64,000 bases of DNA from Corynebacterium vitaeruminis (GTDB taxonomy: Bacteria > Actinomycetota > Actinomycetes > Mycobacteriales > Mycobacteriaceae). The notes beneath the pieces were generated by a model that saw nothing but the letters and a program-made list of their open reading frames with translations, ran no database searches and was not told where the DNA came from. Location: NCBI RefSeq assembly GCF_001054325.1, contig NZ_JVVM01000034.1:32463-96462 (forward strand), in the 5' to 3' direction. A program made the translations under genes and the position numbers. The stretch's first letter is position 1. Each line of letters starts with the position of its first letter. Of the stretch, positions 36,794 through 47,900 are shown in pieces.

Positions 36794-37774
36794 ATGGTAG
36801 ACGCACCCCCATCGGGAGAAACAGTTCAGTCCAAGGGTAACCGGACACGCGCGGGCATTGCACTCGCTATCGCCATTATCTCTATCCTCGGTATCATCTT
36901 CGCCGCAAAAATTTACCAGGATAATCAGGCGGCAAAGCCCGTTTCAATCTCCAATCCGGAGCTTCCTGCCAATGACTCGCCTGAGTGCCAAGAACTGCTC
37001 GACCGGCTGCCGGATCGGGTCGCGGGCCTGGTTCGCGCCGAGATTGCCGATCCGGCTCCGGACGGTGCCGCCGTGTACCGCAACTTGGAACAAGATCGCA
37101 TCACGCTACGCTGTGGCGCTAATGTGCCCAGCCAGTACAACGAGCTGGCCAAAACCGAAGAGGTTGAGGGCATTTCGTGGCTGCGCGTTGTCGACAGCAC
37201 CGACGAGTCCCTAGCGACTTGGTTTACCGTCGGCCGCGAGCCAGTAGTGGCCATCACTGCCGAGGGAAATGCAGATGCCGAGGATGCACTGCGTGACCTC
37301 GCCGAGGCGCTGCGCCCAGACTCTGAGTACAAGAACAAGCCGGAGCGAGGCGGTGTCCCACTTGCCGAACTGGCAGCGCCAGAGGCTGATAAGCGCTGCA
37401 GTGGCCTGGAGGCCGCACTCCCCCGCGATCTCGGCAACCGTCACCGTCTGAGCGCAGAGGAAATGCCGGCTGACATGCCGAAAGACATGGTCATTTGGGG
37501 CGGCACTCCAGCCGATCCGGTGGTTCTGCGCTGCGGAGTCGACGAGCCGGCTGGTTACAGCACCACCAATCAACAGCTGACGCAGGTTGGCGACATCGTC
37601 TGGTTCAACGAACCATCGCTTTCCTCCGGTACCTCCGCCACCTGGTATGCCATGGGGCGTGAACGCTTCGTCGCCGTTGAAATGCCAATGTCGGAGGCCA
37701 GCTCTCTGATGCCGGTGCTCTCCGCGGTCATCGCTGACAACTTGGAGAACATCTCGCCGAGCGAAGAGAAGTAA
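36794..37774 (+). CDS. DUF3515 membrane-anchored protein
   Basis: The 326-residue protein has a short basic N-terminus, one membrane helix (GIALAIAIISILGIIFAAKI) and a long extracytoplasmic part with regularly spaced Cys residues (SPECQELLDRLP, TLRCGANVPSQY, KRCSGLEAALP, VLRCGVDEPAGY). The two halves repeat the same C-leucine/proline-rich pattern, suggesting a tandem DUF3515 repeat. The family is actinobacterial and has no known function. Its place between thiL and ddl matches the M. tuberculosis order (Rv2980). It converges on ddl with a ten-base gap. Confidence 0.88.
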   Translation: MVDAPPSGETVQSKGNRTRAGIALAIAIISILGIIFAAKIYQDNQAAKPVSISNPELPANDSPECQELLDRLPDRVAGLVRAEIADPAPDGAAVYRNLEQDRITLRCGANVPSQYNELAKTEEVEGISWLRVVDSTDESLATWFTVGREPVVAITAEGNADAEDALRDLAEALRPDSEYKNKPERGGVPLAELAAPEADKRCSGLEAALPRDLGNRHRLSAEEMPADMPKDMVIWGGTPADPVVLRCGVDEPAGYSTTNQQLTQVGDIVWFNEPSLSSGTSATWYAMGRERFVAVEMPMSEASSLMPVLSAVIADNLENISPSEEK

Positions 37775-37784
37775 GAACCAGCTT

Positions 37785-38888
37785 TTACCGACGAGCTACC
37801 AGCGCCCGCTCAATCAGGGCGCTGAGCAGCTCCTCGTAGGCAACACCCGAGGCCGCAAACATCTGCGGGTACATCGAAATCGGAGTGAAGCCCGGCATGG
37901 TGTTGACCTCATTGATAATCAGGCCATTATCCGTGACAAAGAAGTCCACGCGAGTCAGCCCATCAGAGCCCAATGCCCTGAATGCCCGTCGAGCATCCGT
38001 GTCCAGCGCCTTTAGGACATCCTCTGGCAGCTCAGCCGGAATCTGCGCCGAAACGATGTCATCCAAGTACTTGGTCTCAAAACCGTAGAAGCCCTCGTCG
38101 GAGTCCTCCGTGCCGCGAAGCAAGGACGGAACCGATACCTGCAGGCTGCCATCAGCGCGCTGCAGCACACCAATTTCTACCTCGGCGCCGTCTACACCCG
38201 CCTCTACAATGACCTTCCAGTCGTGCTCGCGGGCCAACTCCACCGCTGCATCCAACTTCGCCCAATCATCGACTCGGGAAATACCAATCGACGATCCACC
38301 GCGGGCAGGCTTGACGAACACCGGCAGGCCAAGGGTCTCCTTGTCCTCGTCGGAAAGCGACTCGCCAACGTGCAAAACGACCTGCTTGCCGATGGGCAGC
38401 CCCGCCGCCTGCAGAAGATTCTTCGTGCGCTCCTTATCCATGCCCGCCGCAGATGCAAGCACGCCCGGGCCGACGTAAGCAATGCCGGAAAGCTCAAAGA
38501 GCCCCTGGATTGTGCCATCCTCGCCGTGCGGACCGTGGAGAACCGGGAAGATGACGTCGACAGTGTCAAAGATTTCGCCGGCGTGTTCACCGGTGACATA
38601 GCGAAACTCACCGCGGCGCGACGGCGACGTGCTCAGCGCAACTTCCTCGCCTGGGGTGACTTCCGGCATCGTACGCCCCTGCGTGCGCAGCGTGTCCGTC
38701 TCACGCGTGCCGACGGTCCAGACACCATCCTTGGTAATGCCAATGGGAACCACTCGGAAGCGGTCCTCATCCAGGTGATCCATAATTGCGCCTGCGGAAA
38801 CACAAGACACGCTGTGCTCAGGGCTTGCGCCACCGTAGATGACGGCGACGGAGATGTGATCTGCAGACGAGCTATTCGACGAAGTCAT
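37785..38888 (-). CDS. ddl: D-alanine--D-alanine ligase
   Basis: Ddl joins two D-alanines for peptidoglycan. The 367-residue ATP-grasp enzyme shows YGGASPEHSVSCVSAGAIMD, HGPHGEDGTIQGLFELSGIA, VFVKPARGGSSIGISRV, DFFVTDNGLIINEVNTMPGF and related ligand-binding residues. It is the target of D-cycloserine. It lies 35 bases downstream of gpsA on the same strand, as in other actinobacteria, and converges on the DUF3515 gene. Confidence 0.96.
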   Translation of the reverse strand: MTSSNSSSADHISVAVIYGGASPEHSVSCVSAGAIMDHLDEDRFRVVPIGITKDGVWTVGTRETDTLRTQGRTMPEVTPGEEVALSTSPSRRGEFRYVTGEHAGEIFDTVDVIFPVLHGPHGEDGTIQGLFELSGIAYVGPGVLASAAGMDKERTKNLLQAAGLPIGKQVVLHVGESLSDEDKETLGLPVFVKPARGGSSIGISRVDDWAKLDAAVELAREHDWKVIVEAGVDGAEVEIGVLQRADGSLQVSVPSLLRGTEDSDEGFYGFETKYLDDIVSAQIPAELPEDVLKALDTDARRAFRALGSDGLTRVDFFVTDNGLIINEVNTMPGFTPISMYPQMFAASGVAYEELLSALIERALVARR

Positions 38889-38923
38889 GGTGACTAAGTT
38901 TAGCCCCGACCCCGCACTATTGG

Positions 38924-39922
38924 TTATTCCGACTTGCGGCTGCGCCCCATCAGCTTGCGAATTGTCTCATCGACCTTCGCACCTTCGTGGCAGACAGCGT
39001 AAACAGCCTCGGTAATCGGCATTTCCACGCCATCGCGGCGAGCGAGGTCACGGACAGAGATTGAAGAAATCACGCCCTCAGCCACCTGACCACGCGTGGC
39101 GTGCTGAGCCTGCTCCATCGTGTCACCGCGACCAAGGCGGTCACCGAAGGTGCGGTTACGCGACAGCGGCGAGGAGCAGGTCGCTACCAAGTCGCCGAGG
39201 CCCGCGAGTCCCGCGAAGGTCTTCTCTTCCGCGCCGACAGCGTTACCCAGACGTGTGATTTCCGCCAGCCCACGGGTGATGATGGTTGCCAGCGTGTTCT
39301 CGCCCAAACCCTGACCAGAGGCCATACCGCAAGCCAGCGCAATGACGTTCTTGCAGGCACCGCCGATTTCACAGCCGATGACGTCGGTGTTGGTGTACGG
39401 ACGGAAGTAGTTAGTGGCGACAGCCGCCTGAATCATCTTGGCGTTGTTCTCATCAGCGCAGGCAATAACCGTCGCCGCTGGCTGCTCCATTGCAACTTCA
39501 CGGGCGAGGTTCGGGCCGGACAGCACCGCAATACGCTCTGCTGGAAGATCCGTGACCTCCGCAATGACCTCACTCATGCGCAGGTGCGTCTCACGCTCCA
39601 CGCCCTTCGCGAGGCTGAGCAAAATTGTCTCCGGCCCGATGAACTCTTTCCAGACCTTGAGGTTGTCACGCAATGTCTGCGATGGCACGCCGAGCACCAC
39701 AATATCCGCGCCTGTCAGCGCAGCCTCTGCATCGGAGGTGGCCTCAATATTGCGAGGTAGCCCCAAACCCGGAAGATAGTCGTGATTCTCGCGGCTGATC
39801 TGAATACGCTGGGCCTGCTCCGCGCGTCGCGACCACAGCCGCACAGGATTGCCTGCATCAGCAAAAACCTTGGCCAGCGTCGTGCCCCACGAGCCCGCAC
39901 CCATCACTGAAACCTGCACCAT
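38924..39922 (-). CDS. gpsA: Glycerol-3-phosphate dehydrogenase [NAD(P)+]
   Basis: GpsA makes sn-glycerol 3-phosphate for phospholipids. The Rossmann motif [20 protein letters not shown], the [19 protein letters not shown] segment and the catalytic-lysine block [15 protein letters not shown] are present. The C-terminus [20 protein letters not shown] is typical. The 332-residue length is normal. The gene runs into ddl on the minus strand and is divergent from mutT1, sharing the 109-base region 39923-40031. Confidence 0.96.
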   Translation of the reverse strand: MVQVSVMGAGSWGTTLAKVFADAGNPVRLWSRRAEQAQRIQISRENHDYLPGLGLPRNIEATSDAEAALTGADIVVLGVPSQTLRDNLKVWKEFIGPETILLSLAKGVERETHLRMSEVIAEVTDLPAERIAVLSGPNLAREVAMEQPAATVIACADENNAKMIQAAVATNYFRPYTNTDVIGCEIGGACKNVIALACGMASGQGLGENTLATIITRGLAEITRLGNAVGAEEKTFAGLAGLGDLVATCSSPLSRNRTFGDRLGRGDTMEQAQHATRGQVAEGVISSISVRDLARRDGVEMPITEAVYAVCHEGAKVDETIRKLMGRSRKSE

Positions 39923-40031
39923 CGCCGCGACCTTCCTCTATTAGTCTCTGATTTCCCACAAGTCTAGCGAGACGTTGTCACCCTGCGATACTAAACTAGG
40001 TCGGCAATAAAGCACTGAAAGGGAAATCACG

Positions 40032-41015
40032 ATGATGCACGAAGAGGACAAAGACCTTAAGGGCGATACCTCCGTGACCGGCCGTCTGCGCCAGATTCCG
40101 ACGAAGCCAGGCCAGGATGTCACCAAGCCAACCTTTGCCGCTGGCGCGGTTCTATGGCGAGGCGATGCCCACAACCCCGAAATCTGCGTGATCCACCGCC
40201 CTTCCTACGACGACTGGTCGCTGCCGAAAGGCAAGCTGGATGCCGGGGAGAACCTCATTGCCACCGCGGTGCGTGAAATCTGGGAAGAGACCGGCTACCG
40301 CGTCCGTCTGGGCAAGCTGGTCGGCAACGTCTCCTACCCTGTCGCTGGACGCACGAAGCTGGTCTGGTACTGGACCGCTGAGGTTCTCGACGGCGAGTTC
40401 GAGCAGAACTCCGAGGTCAATGAGCTTCGCTGGGTCTCCTGGGACGAGGCCGAGCAGCTGCTTTCCTACGACCTCGACCGCGACGTGCTGGTCAAGGCCC
40501 GCAAGCGCATGAACAAGGAACCGGACACCCGCCTCATTTTGGTTCGCCATGGGCGCGCACACCGTCGTGCCAACTGGAACGGCAATGATGCGCTGAGGCC
40601 ACTGGATAAGAAGGGACGTCGTCAAGCGGAACTGCTCGTCTCTGCGCTGGAGGGCTTCCGCCCCGAGCGCGTCTACTCCGCCGAACCTGTGCGCTGCCAG
40701 GACACCGTCGCACCACTCGCCGCAGAGCTGGGCATGCAGGTCACAGTCGACGAACGGCTTGGCGACGAGCACTGGATTGCCAACCAGGTGGAGTCCAAGA
40801 AGGCTTTCGAGAACATTGTCGCACAGGGCGGAGTCAGCGTGATCTGCTCTCAGGGCATCACTATCCCCGACCTGTTGGCCGCCTGGTCCGCGGAGGGCAC
40901 CCTGCCCTTCGACGAGGAAATCCTGTGCAAGAAGGGCTCTGCCTGGGTGCTGGGATTCAACGACGGTGTGATGACCACCGCTGATTACTATGCCTCGGCG
41001 CTGCCTGTGAAGTAG
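40032..41015 (+). CDS. mutT1: MutT1-like NUDIX / histidine-phosphatase protein
   Basis: The 327-residue protein joins a NUDIX hydrolase (box GKLDAGENLIATAVREIWEE with TGYRV, residues about 70-95) to a C-terminal histidine-phosphatase domain (LILVRHGRAHRRANWNGND, residues 170-320). This is the mycobacterial MutT1 build, an enzyme that hydrolyses 8-oxo-dGTP/GTP and diadenosine polyphosphates. The start ATGATG at 40032 follows AAGGGAA. In M. tuberculosis mutT1 is near gpsA and leuD; here the accessory region starts right after its stop. A GC-rich hairpin with no T run lies at 41021-41038. Confidence 0.93.
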   Translation: MMHEEDKDLKGDTSVTGRLRQIPTKPGQDVTKPTFAAGAVLWRGDAHNPEICVIHRPSYDDWSLPKGKLDAGENLIATAVREIWEETGYRVRLGKLVGNVSYPVAGRTKLVWYWTAEVLDGEFEQNSEVNELRWVSWDEAEQLLSYDLDRDVLVKARKRMNKEPDTRLILVRHGRAHRRANWNGNDALRPLDKKGRRQAELLVSALEGFRPERVYSAEPVRCQDTVAPLAAELGMQVTVDERLGDEHWIANQVESKKAFENIVAQGGVSVICSQGITIPDLLAAWSAEGTLPFDEEILCKKGSAWVLGFNDGVMTTADYYASALPVK

Positions 41016-41243
41016 GTTACAGCGGGGATCCCCCCGCTCACCGCCGTTATCGAACATACGTTTCCCCCCGTTAACTAAATAAATCTGATCAATCCGCTCC
41101 CCGTGATAATTTCAACTGACCAGCGTTCAGGTTAGTTCAGATTAATGTGGTAGCGGGTTTTCATTACACCTCTGTTCACTCTGTGGCCATGGCGCTGAAC
41201 ACAACCCGTATCGAGTACGAGTTTTATGAGGTGTCTTTAACAA

Positions 41244-44200
41244 ATGCCCCCTGGCAAGAATTCGGTGCATGCAGAAAAATCCACTGGCGGCCGTCACGCT
41301 AAAGCACATTTGAGCATCGCTGAAGTTGCTCAACGGGAAATCACCGGACCGGCACGCTTGATGAAAGCAGAGGAGCTAATCACAAAACGTATTAGCTCAG
41401 TCTGCGACTGCCAGCATCCCATCATGTTCTTTGAAACAAACCTCACTCCCGAAGAACAGGAATGGATTTGCCTCGAGCTTGGCAATGGGCTGCGCAGAAG
41501 CGACAAAGCCCAGGAGATTAGGCACTTTCTCTCACGGTATCCAAATGTAGTAGTTACTGCCCTTGCGACAGCAGGGGCGCACATTACCGGAGAAGGCTCT
41601 TTTTGGCCTGTTTTCTTTCAACTAATTAACGTTGACGAACGATCCGATATCGTAGAAAACCACATTCGGAAGAACCTGAATAATTGGCTGAACTCCTGCC
41701 ACCTTGAATCATTCGAGAATACAGATCTAGGTTCCCGAAAATTCGTCGAACGAGCGTTACTACATGCTGGCATCCCAACAGCAGAGCTTCACCGCGTCAT
41801 CGACGATGCCAACAAACTCCTCGAAGATGACGACGACCCCGAGGACGGTGACCGAGAAGGAAAGCATCTCGTCGGCACCTATGCAGCTACAAGAGATGCG
41901 TCTACACTGCACCGACTGTCTGTGCTCAAGCCGTCTCTTGCAGAATTCATGTTCGCGCGCATTGTCGAGTACGTCCATTGGACGAATGTCACCAATGATT
42001 GGTACAACGCAGAGTTTGAAGGCACTAATGGACTTCCCCAGAAGCTGTTTTCAGAACTCCGCGAATATCTCAATTCTCCAGAGACTGACAATCTGGAACC
42101 TATTGCGGCCAAAAAGGCGCAAGCAGCTCCTTACATCAAGATTGACACTGACCTAGGAACCATCGATTTGGTGTTGCCCGCTGTTCCTGACAACGGCAAA
42201 GCGTGTAAGTGGAACGTTGATCTGGGCTATGACAATATCTCCGTGTCTCCACAATACGATTACGCCCTTAATGGTTGGATTGAAACACTTATCCCCATTA
42301 GCCAGCCGACAGCTGCAATTCGAGTCCACAACGCGGAAAATGGAAGCATCCATTCGCTTCGGCTTTATGACGGTGAGTTTCCAGCTATTTTCCTTCGCAG
42401 CGATTCGGAAATTCTCCAGAACCAAACTGTCATTTCACCCAAGAAATTCCTGGTATTAGCACCGGAGGATGTGGAGTTTACAAGCGATTCGAGCACGTCC
42501 CCCGTAGCACCTGCAGAAATCTGGAGTTTCGATAACTGGATTGGTTGGAAGGTCTTTCTCTTTGAGGAACTCACAGGGGTAAGAACTCTCACGCTTAGTC
42601 GTTCCTCCACGTCCACGTTTACTACTCGTCATATCCGGAGTAACAACAGTCATAAGGTTGAATGGCTCGACGAAGATTTAACCTTGAAGAATGTTTTCGG
42701 ACAGAATGGACAACCTGTCTATTATTCATCGCCACGGATCAAACTACCTTTCGGCGAGAATGCGAATTGGACTAAGTCGCTCGTTTACTGCTCTCCACTC
42801 GGGGATCGAACCGTAATCGAACAGAACGAAGAGCTGTCCTCGACAACAGGCGAGCCTATCGCCGTATTTCCCGATTACTACAGAGATGCCTGGGTCGGTG
42901 AGTACGAAGTCAATCTCTTCGACCATGGCACGCTGAAAGAACGGCGCACTTTCAACATGGCGGAGGGGGCTTTCGTTCGATTGAAGTACGGAAGTAGTAC
43001 CAGTTGCTCTTACCGATACCCGCAGACCAACATTCACGACAATGGCAATACCGAGGTCTTCATCACTTATGAAAGTTCTGAAGATAAGAGGACCGTTGCC
43101 GACTTCAATGGCTTTAGTTCTATCAAGCCAGATGCAGGCCAAATGGCCTTTACACTCACCAACCCTGAGGGTTTTGAGCTTAAAGCAGTTGTGATCCCCG
43201 ATACTCTTGAATACGCAATTGAGAACTCCGGCGAGCCATTGAAGTGGGTTTCTCGGCCGAGCCTTATTCGCAAAAGTCAGCTTCGTCCAGGGGGAAAGCT
43301 AAAGATTCGTTTTCCGTACGCAATGTCAGGCAAGGCTGAGGTCTACGTGGCAGAATCCCTCCACTCTAGAGGAGGTCAACGTGCAGGCAAGGCTATGCGT
43401 TTTACTCCTGATATCCGCAGGAACAGAACCATCTTTGAAGTACCTGTTAGCTCTATTTTGGAAGCAATCGATACTGCCAAAGATATTGTTGTCGGAATCC
43501 AGTGGTATCCGGAGAGCCCGAACACTACTTACAAAAAATACAAGGCCGCGCAGAAGGATCGCAGGGTCGCATACTGGTCTACCTTCAAAAAGAAGTATGA
43601 CAATTGGGACTGGACCTATCCCTCTCCATTAGCATCGACCCTGTTTACAGCTTCGTCGTCGAACTATTCGGGAAGTGTTTTTGTTCAGGCGAAGGACCTC
43701 ATCCTCAGCTCGCCAATTCGCAGTAGCGATAACGTCCAGGCAATTGTTTGGCAGATGCGCACCCCTGATGAGGAACCAGCGATACTCGATATCAAGCAGC
43801 AGAAAGCGCTTCTTCCTGCGCAGCTGCGGAAAGCAGGACCGCTCGTCGTCGATTTTTCTATCGGTAAAACTGGCTACCGTGCTGAAATTCCGAAAATTCC
43901 GTCACAAAACGCGCTTGTCGCCAGCTCTCCCCAGGTTGACCGCAGCTTCATCCAAAAGAACCTGACATGGGATCAGCTAGCCATTATCAGGAACCTTTCA
44001 TACCGTGAGCTCCACGGAGCGTCCGCTCCTCTGCTAACACGCGCCTACCACGCCATCAGCGGTGACCCGAGAAGTAGCTTGGAGCGACTAGGCCACAGTA
44101 CTGTCGCCCCTGCTGTTCAGCCGTCTCTCGCGATTCAGTTTGGCCTTATCAATCACCACTTTCACGCAACTGGATCGACACAGGGAGAATTCAATCCAAG

Positions 44201-44891
44201 TAGATGGGCAGGCATTCTTGGTGAGATAAATGACATTGCCAAGCTCCGCTCGCGAGAAGAACTAGATTCTATCTCCGAAAAGGAACTTAAAGAGTCCATC
44301 AGCTATGTCGAAGCTGCCGCTGGCTTTGAGCTTGCACATCGCGCTGTCAACGATGGAGCTCTGTCGGAGAACCTTCAGTGTGCCGAGTTGAAAGAAATTT
44401 TCGACAGCATCCAGCTTGATCTTTTAATCAATGATTTTGACGGTATTGTCGCCAAACTGCTGGACTCAGAAGGCAAGCGGAAAGCTGCAGACAACGTAGC
44501 GTTTCGCCACGGTTTTTCTGAACTCGTCGAAAATAGAAAACAGTTCGAAGGCATTCCAGAGTTCGAATTCCTTCTTCGCACTGCGCTACAGCACAGATAC
44601 ACGCTAACGAACTCTGAATCCTCATCGCGAGCAGATTTGCTGTACAATTTTGCGACCGGAATCACGGGGCACCCCGATTCGATTACCCCTGTTCAACGGT
44701 GGGCTTGGGCACCATTCGTGTCTTTTATCTTCAGTGATTTCTGCCGATTTGGTGCACACTTATCTGACGGTTCAGACGAAATATTTTCTCAAGCGCATCT
44801 GTTCGCTTGGGGAAAAATGGCTCGGCTCATTCCAACTCTCACTGTCTACGACCTTCTCTGGGCCGAGGCACGATTCGTAACTGCACGCTAA
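41244..44891 (+). CDS. Large uncharacterised protein, partner of the adjacent helicase (DruH-like candidate)
   Basis: I do not recognise this 1215-residue protein. Residues 1-250 are mixed-charge and helical (NLTPEEQEWICLELGNGLRR; an acidic EDDDDPEDGDREG stretch near 195). About 290-900 look beta-rich with many aromatic residues, and about 900-1215 are helical again. There is no signal peptide, membrane helix, nuclease or ATPase motif that I can see. The start is ATG with GAGGTG ten bases upstream. The stop is 12 bases before the helicase gene, whose ribosome site AAGGAG overlaps this stop codon, so the two are one operon. Codon and base use are lower in G+C than in flanking genes. In type III Druantia a large unknown protein, DruH, precedes the helicase; similarity here is only in layout. 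Confidence 0.75.
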   Translation: MPPGKNSVHAEKSTGGRHAKAHLSIAEVAQREITGPARLMKAEELITKRISSVCDCQHPIMFFETNLTPEEQEWICLELGNGLRRSDKAQEIRHFLSRYPNVVVTALATAGAHITGEGSFWPVFFQLINVDERSDIVENHIRKNLNNWLNSCHLESFENTDLGSRKFVERALLHAGIPTAELHRVIDDANKLLEDDDDPEDGDREGKHLVGTYAATRDASTLHRLSVLKPSLAEFMFARIVEYVHWTNVTNDWYNAEFEGTNGLPQKLFSELREYLNSPETDNLEPIAAKKAQAAPYIKIDTDLGTIDLVLPAVPDNGKACKWNVDLGYDNISVSPQYDYALNGWIETLIPISQPTAAIRVHNAENGSIHSLRLYDGEFPAIFLRSDSEILQNQTVISPKKFLVLAPEDVEFTSDSSTSPVAPAEIWSFDNWIGWKVFLFEELTGVRTLTLSRSSTSTFTTRHIRSNNSHKVEWLDEDLTLKNVFGQNGQPVYYSSPRIKLPFGENANWTKSLVYCSPLGDRTVIEQNEELSSTTGEPIAVFPDYYRDAWVGEYEVNLFDHGTLKERRTFNMAEGAFVRLKYGSSTSCSYRYPQTNIHDNGNTEVFITYESSEDKRTVADFNGFSSIKPDAGQMAFTLTNPEGFELKAVVIPDTLEYAIENSGEPLKWVSRPSLIRKSQLRPGGKLKIRFPYAMSGKAEVYVAESLHSRGGQRAGKAMRFTPDIRRNRTIFEVPVSSILEAIDTAKDIVVGIQWYPESPNTTYKKYKAAQKDRRVAYWSTFKKKYDNWDWTYPSPLASTLFTASSSNYSGSVFVQAKDLILSSPIRSSDNVQAIVWQMRTPDEEPAILDIKQQKALLPAQLRKAGPLVVDFSIGKTGYRAEIPKIPSQNALVASSPQVDRSFIQKNLTWDQLAIIRNLSYRELHGASAPLLTRAYHAISGDPRSSLERLGHSTVAPAVQPSLAIQFGLINHHFHATGSTQGEFNPSRWAGILGEINDIAKLRSREELDSISEKELKESISYVEAAAGFELAHRAVNDGALSENLQCAELKEIFDSIQLDLLINDFDGIVAKLLDSEGKRKAADNVAFRHGFSELVENRKQFEGIPEFEFLLRTALQHRYTLTNSESSSRADLLYNFATGITGHPDSITPVQRWAWAPFVSFIFSDFCRFGAHLSDGSDEIFSQAHLFAWGKMARLIPTLTVYDLLWAEARFVTAR

Positions 44892-44903
44892 GGAGTACGC
44901 AAA

Positions 44904-47900
44904 GTGACAACATCAGATTTCGAGCGCCTGCTTGACGAACTCTCTGGCTCAGCATCCTCTACTCCCATCGTTGAAGAATCAATTACAGATTCGGCAAGCC
45001 TAAAAGCAGTTGCCAAACGCAACATCGACCCAATCGCTGCGGCAAAGCTAATCGACCACGACTACCGTCGATTTTTGAAGACCCTCCTGCGCCCAAAAAG
45101 CGCACCAATCCGCGACGCCTTGCATCTGGCAGTTGACGAGAGCCCGTCGCTTTCAAAGGGGCCTCTAATCGAGCTGACCCCGCCCTACGCTTCCGGTCGT
45201 ACAATTGCGGATTTGGTTAGCTCAGGGGTCCTATCTCCTGGAATGGCCAACTTGGGTAAAGCTCTACCTGCGTCCCGTCCGCTGTATCAGCACCAGGAAT
45301 CAGCAATTGAAAAGATTCGCGACGGAAGAAATCTGATTGTCTCCACCGGTACTGGCTCCGGCAAGACGGAGAGCTTTCTCATTCCAATCCTCGATTCCCT
45401 ACTGCGGGAACGTGACGCAGGCACACTTCGACCTGGCGTCCGAGCATTACTTCTCTACCCGATGAACGCGCTGGCAAATGACCAAGTCAAGCGACTGCGT
45501 GAGCTTTTGGCGGAAACCCCAGAGATTACTTTTGGACGCTATACCGGTGAAACCCCTCAAACTGAGAAAGACGCGCGAAATCTATTCAGGGACACCAACC
45601 GCGATCAGCCGTTGCTGTCGAATGAACTCATCAGCCGCGACCAGATGCAGAAGACTCCTCCGCATATCTTGCTCACGAATTATGCGATGCTTGAATACCT
45701 TCTACTGCGTCCGACCGATAGTGCATTCTTCGACGGAGTGCATGCAGATTCCTGGTCCTTCATAGTCCTGGATGAAGCTCACGTTTATGCCGGAGCTCAG
45801 GGAACTGAAATCGGCATGCTTCTGCGCCGATTGAAAAATCGAGTTTCGACTCCAACACAATCAATCCAGTGCATTGCCACATCCGCTTCGTTGCAGGGCG
45901 AGAAATCCGAAGTAATGAAGTTCGGATCTTCTCTTTTCGATGCACCGTTTGAGTTCGTCGAAGACGACCCGAACCGACAAGATTTGGTAACTGCAACTCG
46001 TAAAGCACTGCCTGTTACCGAGAGTTGGGCACTCCAAGATTCTCTCTTCCACTCAGAGAACTCCAACTCTGACCTTGCAGAGGCGCTTCGAGTTCAGGCT
46101 AGTAACCTAGGTATCACAGAATTCGAAGCTCTCAATACCGAGGCTCACATTGTGAGCATGCGTAAGTTTTGTGCGGACGGGTCAAAAGATTTAACTGCGC
46201 TGGCGCACCGCCTTTGGCCAGACACAAATATCGAGGTAGCACAGGAACGAGTGCACAAATTGGTGACTCTCGGTGCTACAACCGTCGATGCCAGCGGAGT
46301 ACCGGCAGTCAGCGCTCGCTACCACATGTTCGTGCGTGCTTCTGAAGGGGCCTTCCTCAGTCTTCGAGAGGATGGCTCTCCAATAATTTCGCTGAGCCGA
46401 AAGAAAACAATGGGGTCCCGACCTGTGTATGAGATGGCCACTTGTAAGACATGTGGTGGAGTCCATCTTTTGGGCACAGTTATCGGCGATACTTTTCTTT
46501 CCGGGAGCTTCGAGAAGACAAACCAGGGATTCCACTGGGCTCTGCTTAATCCACAGAGTAAGACAGTCTCGTATAACGAAGATGATTCTGTCGAAGAAGG
46601 CACGGATATTACTGAAACGCAGGTTCAGACCACGAATTATCTTTGCTTTGGATGCGGGAAAATCTACCACGATGAGCTTTCCAGCTGTGCCAATGCGGAT
46701 TGCAGTTCTCACGCCATCCGCCCAGTAAAGTTCTACTCAACCACCCAGTCGACAAAAGACCTAGACTGCTGTCTTGACTGTGGTTCTAGCCGGAACAATC
46801 AAGTATCTAGGTTATTGACGGACGCAGATCTCGCCCCAGCCACACTTGCTAGCTCACTTTTTCAGCTTCAGCCAGCAGCACCCGGAAAAGAATCCGCTGT
46901 CGGACAAGGACGAAAGCTTTTAACCTTTTCCGATTCCCGCCAGGCTGCCGCCTTCGCAGCACCTTATCTGGAGCGAATGTTCAATAAAAATGTTGAACGT
47001 CGAATTCTGCTCACGGCTTTGGCTGAACAGACTAGCGAAGGTCCCATCACCCTTTTGCAATGGGTTAAAGCAACCAGCCTGCTCTCACGAGACAAGAAGC
47101 TCTACCACAATGGAAAAAACACAGACGCCAGTTACTGGGTATTCGGAGAGGCTACTAGCATTGAGCGAAACCTGTCTCTCGAGGGTCTTGCACTAGCTGC
47201 CTACAGCATTGACCAGGAAAAACTAGATGCCGTTATAGGTCGTAATAGAGCTTTACGAAAGATTTTCCGCACCACAAACGATTGCCATGCATTTATCAAT
47301 TTACTGTTAGGCGATTTACGTCTGCGGGGTGCTCTTGAACTTGTTGGATGTTCAGAGTTTAGTGATGAGCACTTCTTGCCGAGAAGGGGAGGTTGGGCAT
47401 GCCGCCACGATTCGGGAGGCGACAATAAAAAGCAGATTTATTCGTGGTTCCCTGCGATCGGGAAAGATAACTATCGGCTTGCTTTCACCAAAAAAGCTCT
47501 AAAGAACAGTAATCTCGCTGCTATCCTCACCGATGAATCAAAGTTGCAAAAAGTCGCGACCATGGTGCTTTCGGAACTGTGGAAAGATCTTATCGCAGAA
47601 AACATTCTTGTTCAGCTGCCATACTCAGAGGAAAATCAAGCAAGGGGAATATCTGCCTCATCCGTTGTAGTTCAGGATGGCAACTATGCGGACTGGTATC
47701 AGTGTTCAAAATGCGGCACGGTTACTTGCCATAATTGTGCAGATCTTTGCCCAAACCGTTCTTGCGACGGAAATCTGACTCCGCTCAACACCACTTCCAG
47801 TGAATTCCAAAATCATTACTTCCGTTGGCTGGCACGGAATATGTCTATTCAATTGCTCAGGGCCAGTGAGCACACGGCTCAGTGGCAGCCCAAAAAGGCA

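Noticed and set aside
41021..41038. Hairpin AGCGGGG-ATCC-CCCCGCT after mutT1 as a terminator
   Set aside because: The stem is good but there is no T run, so I did not list it as a terminator.
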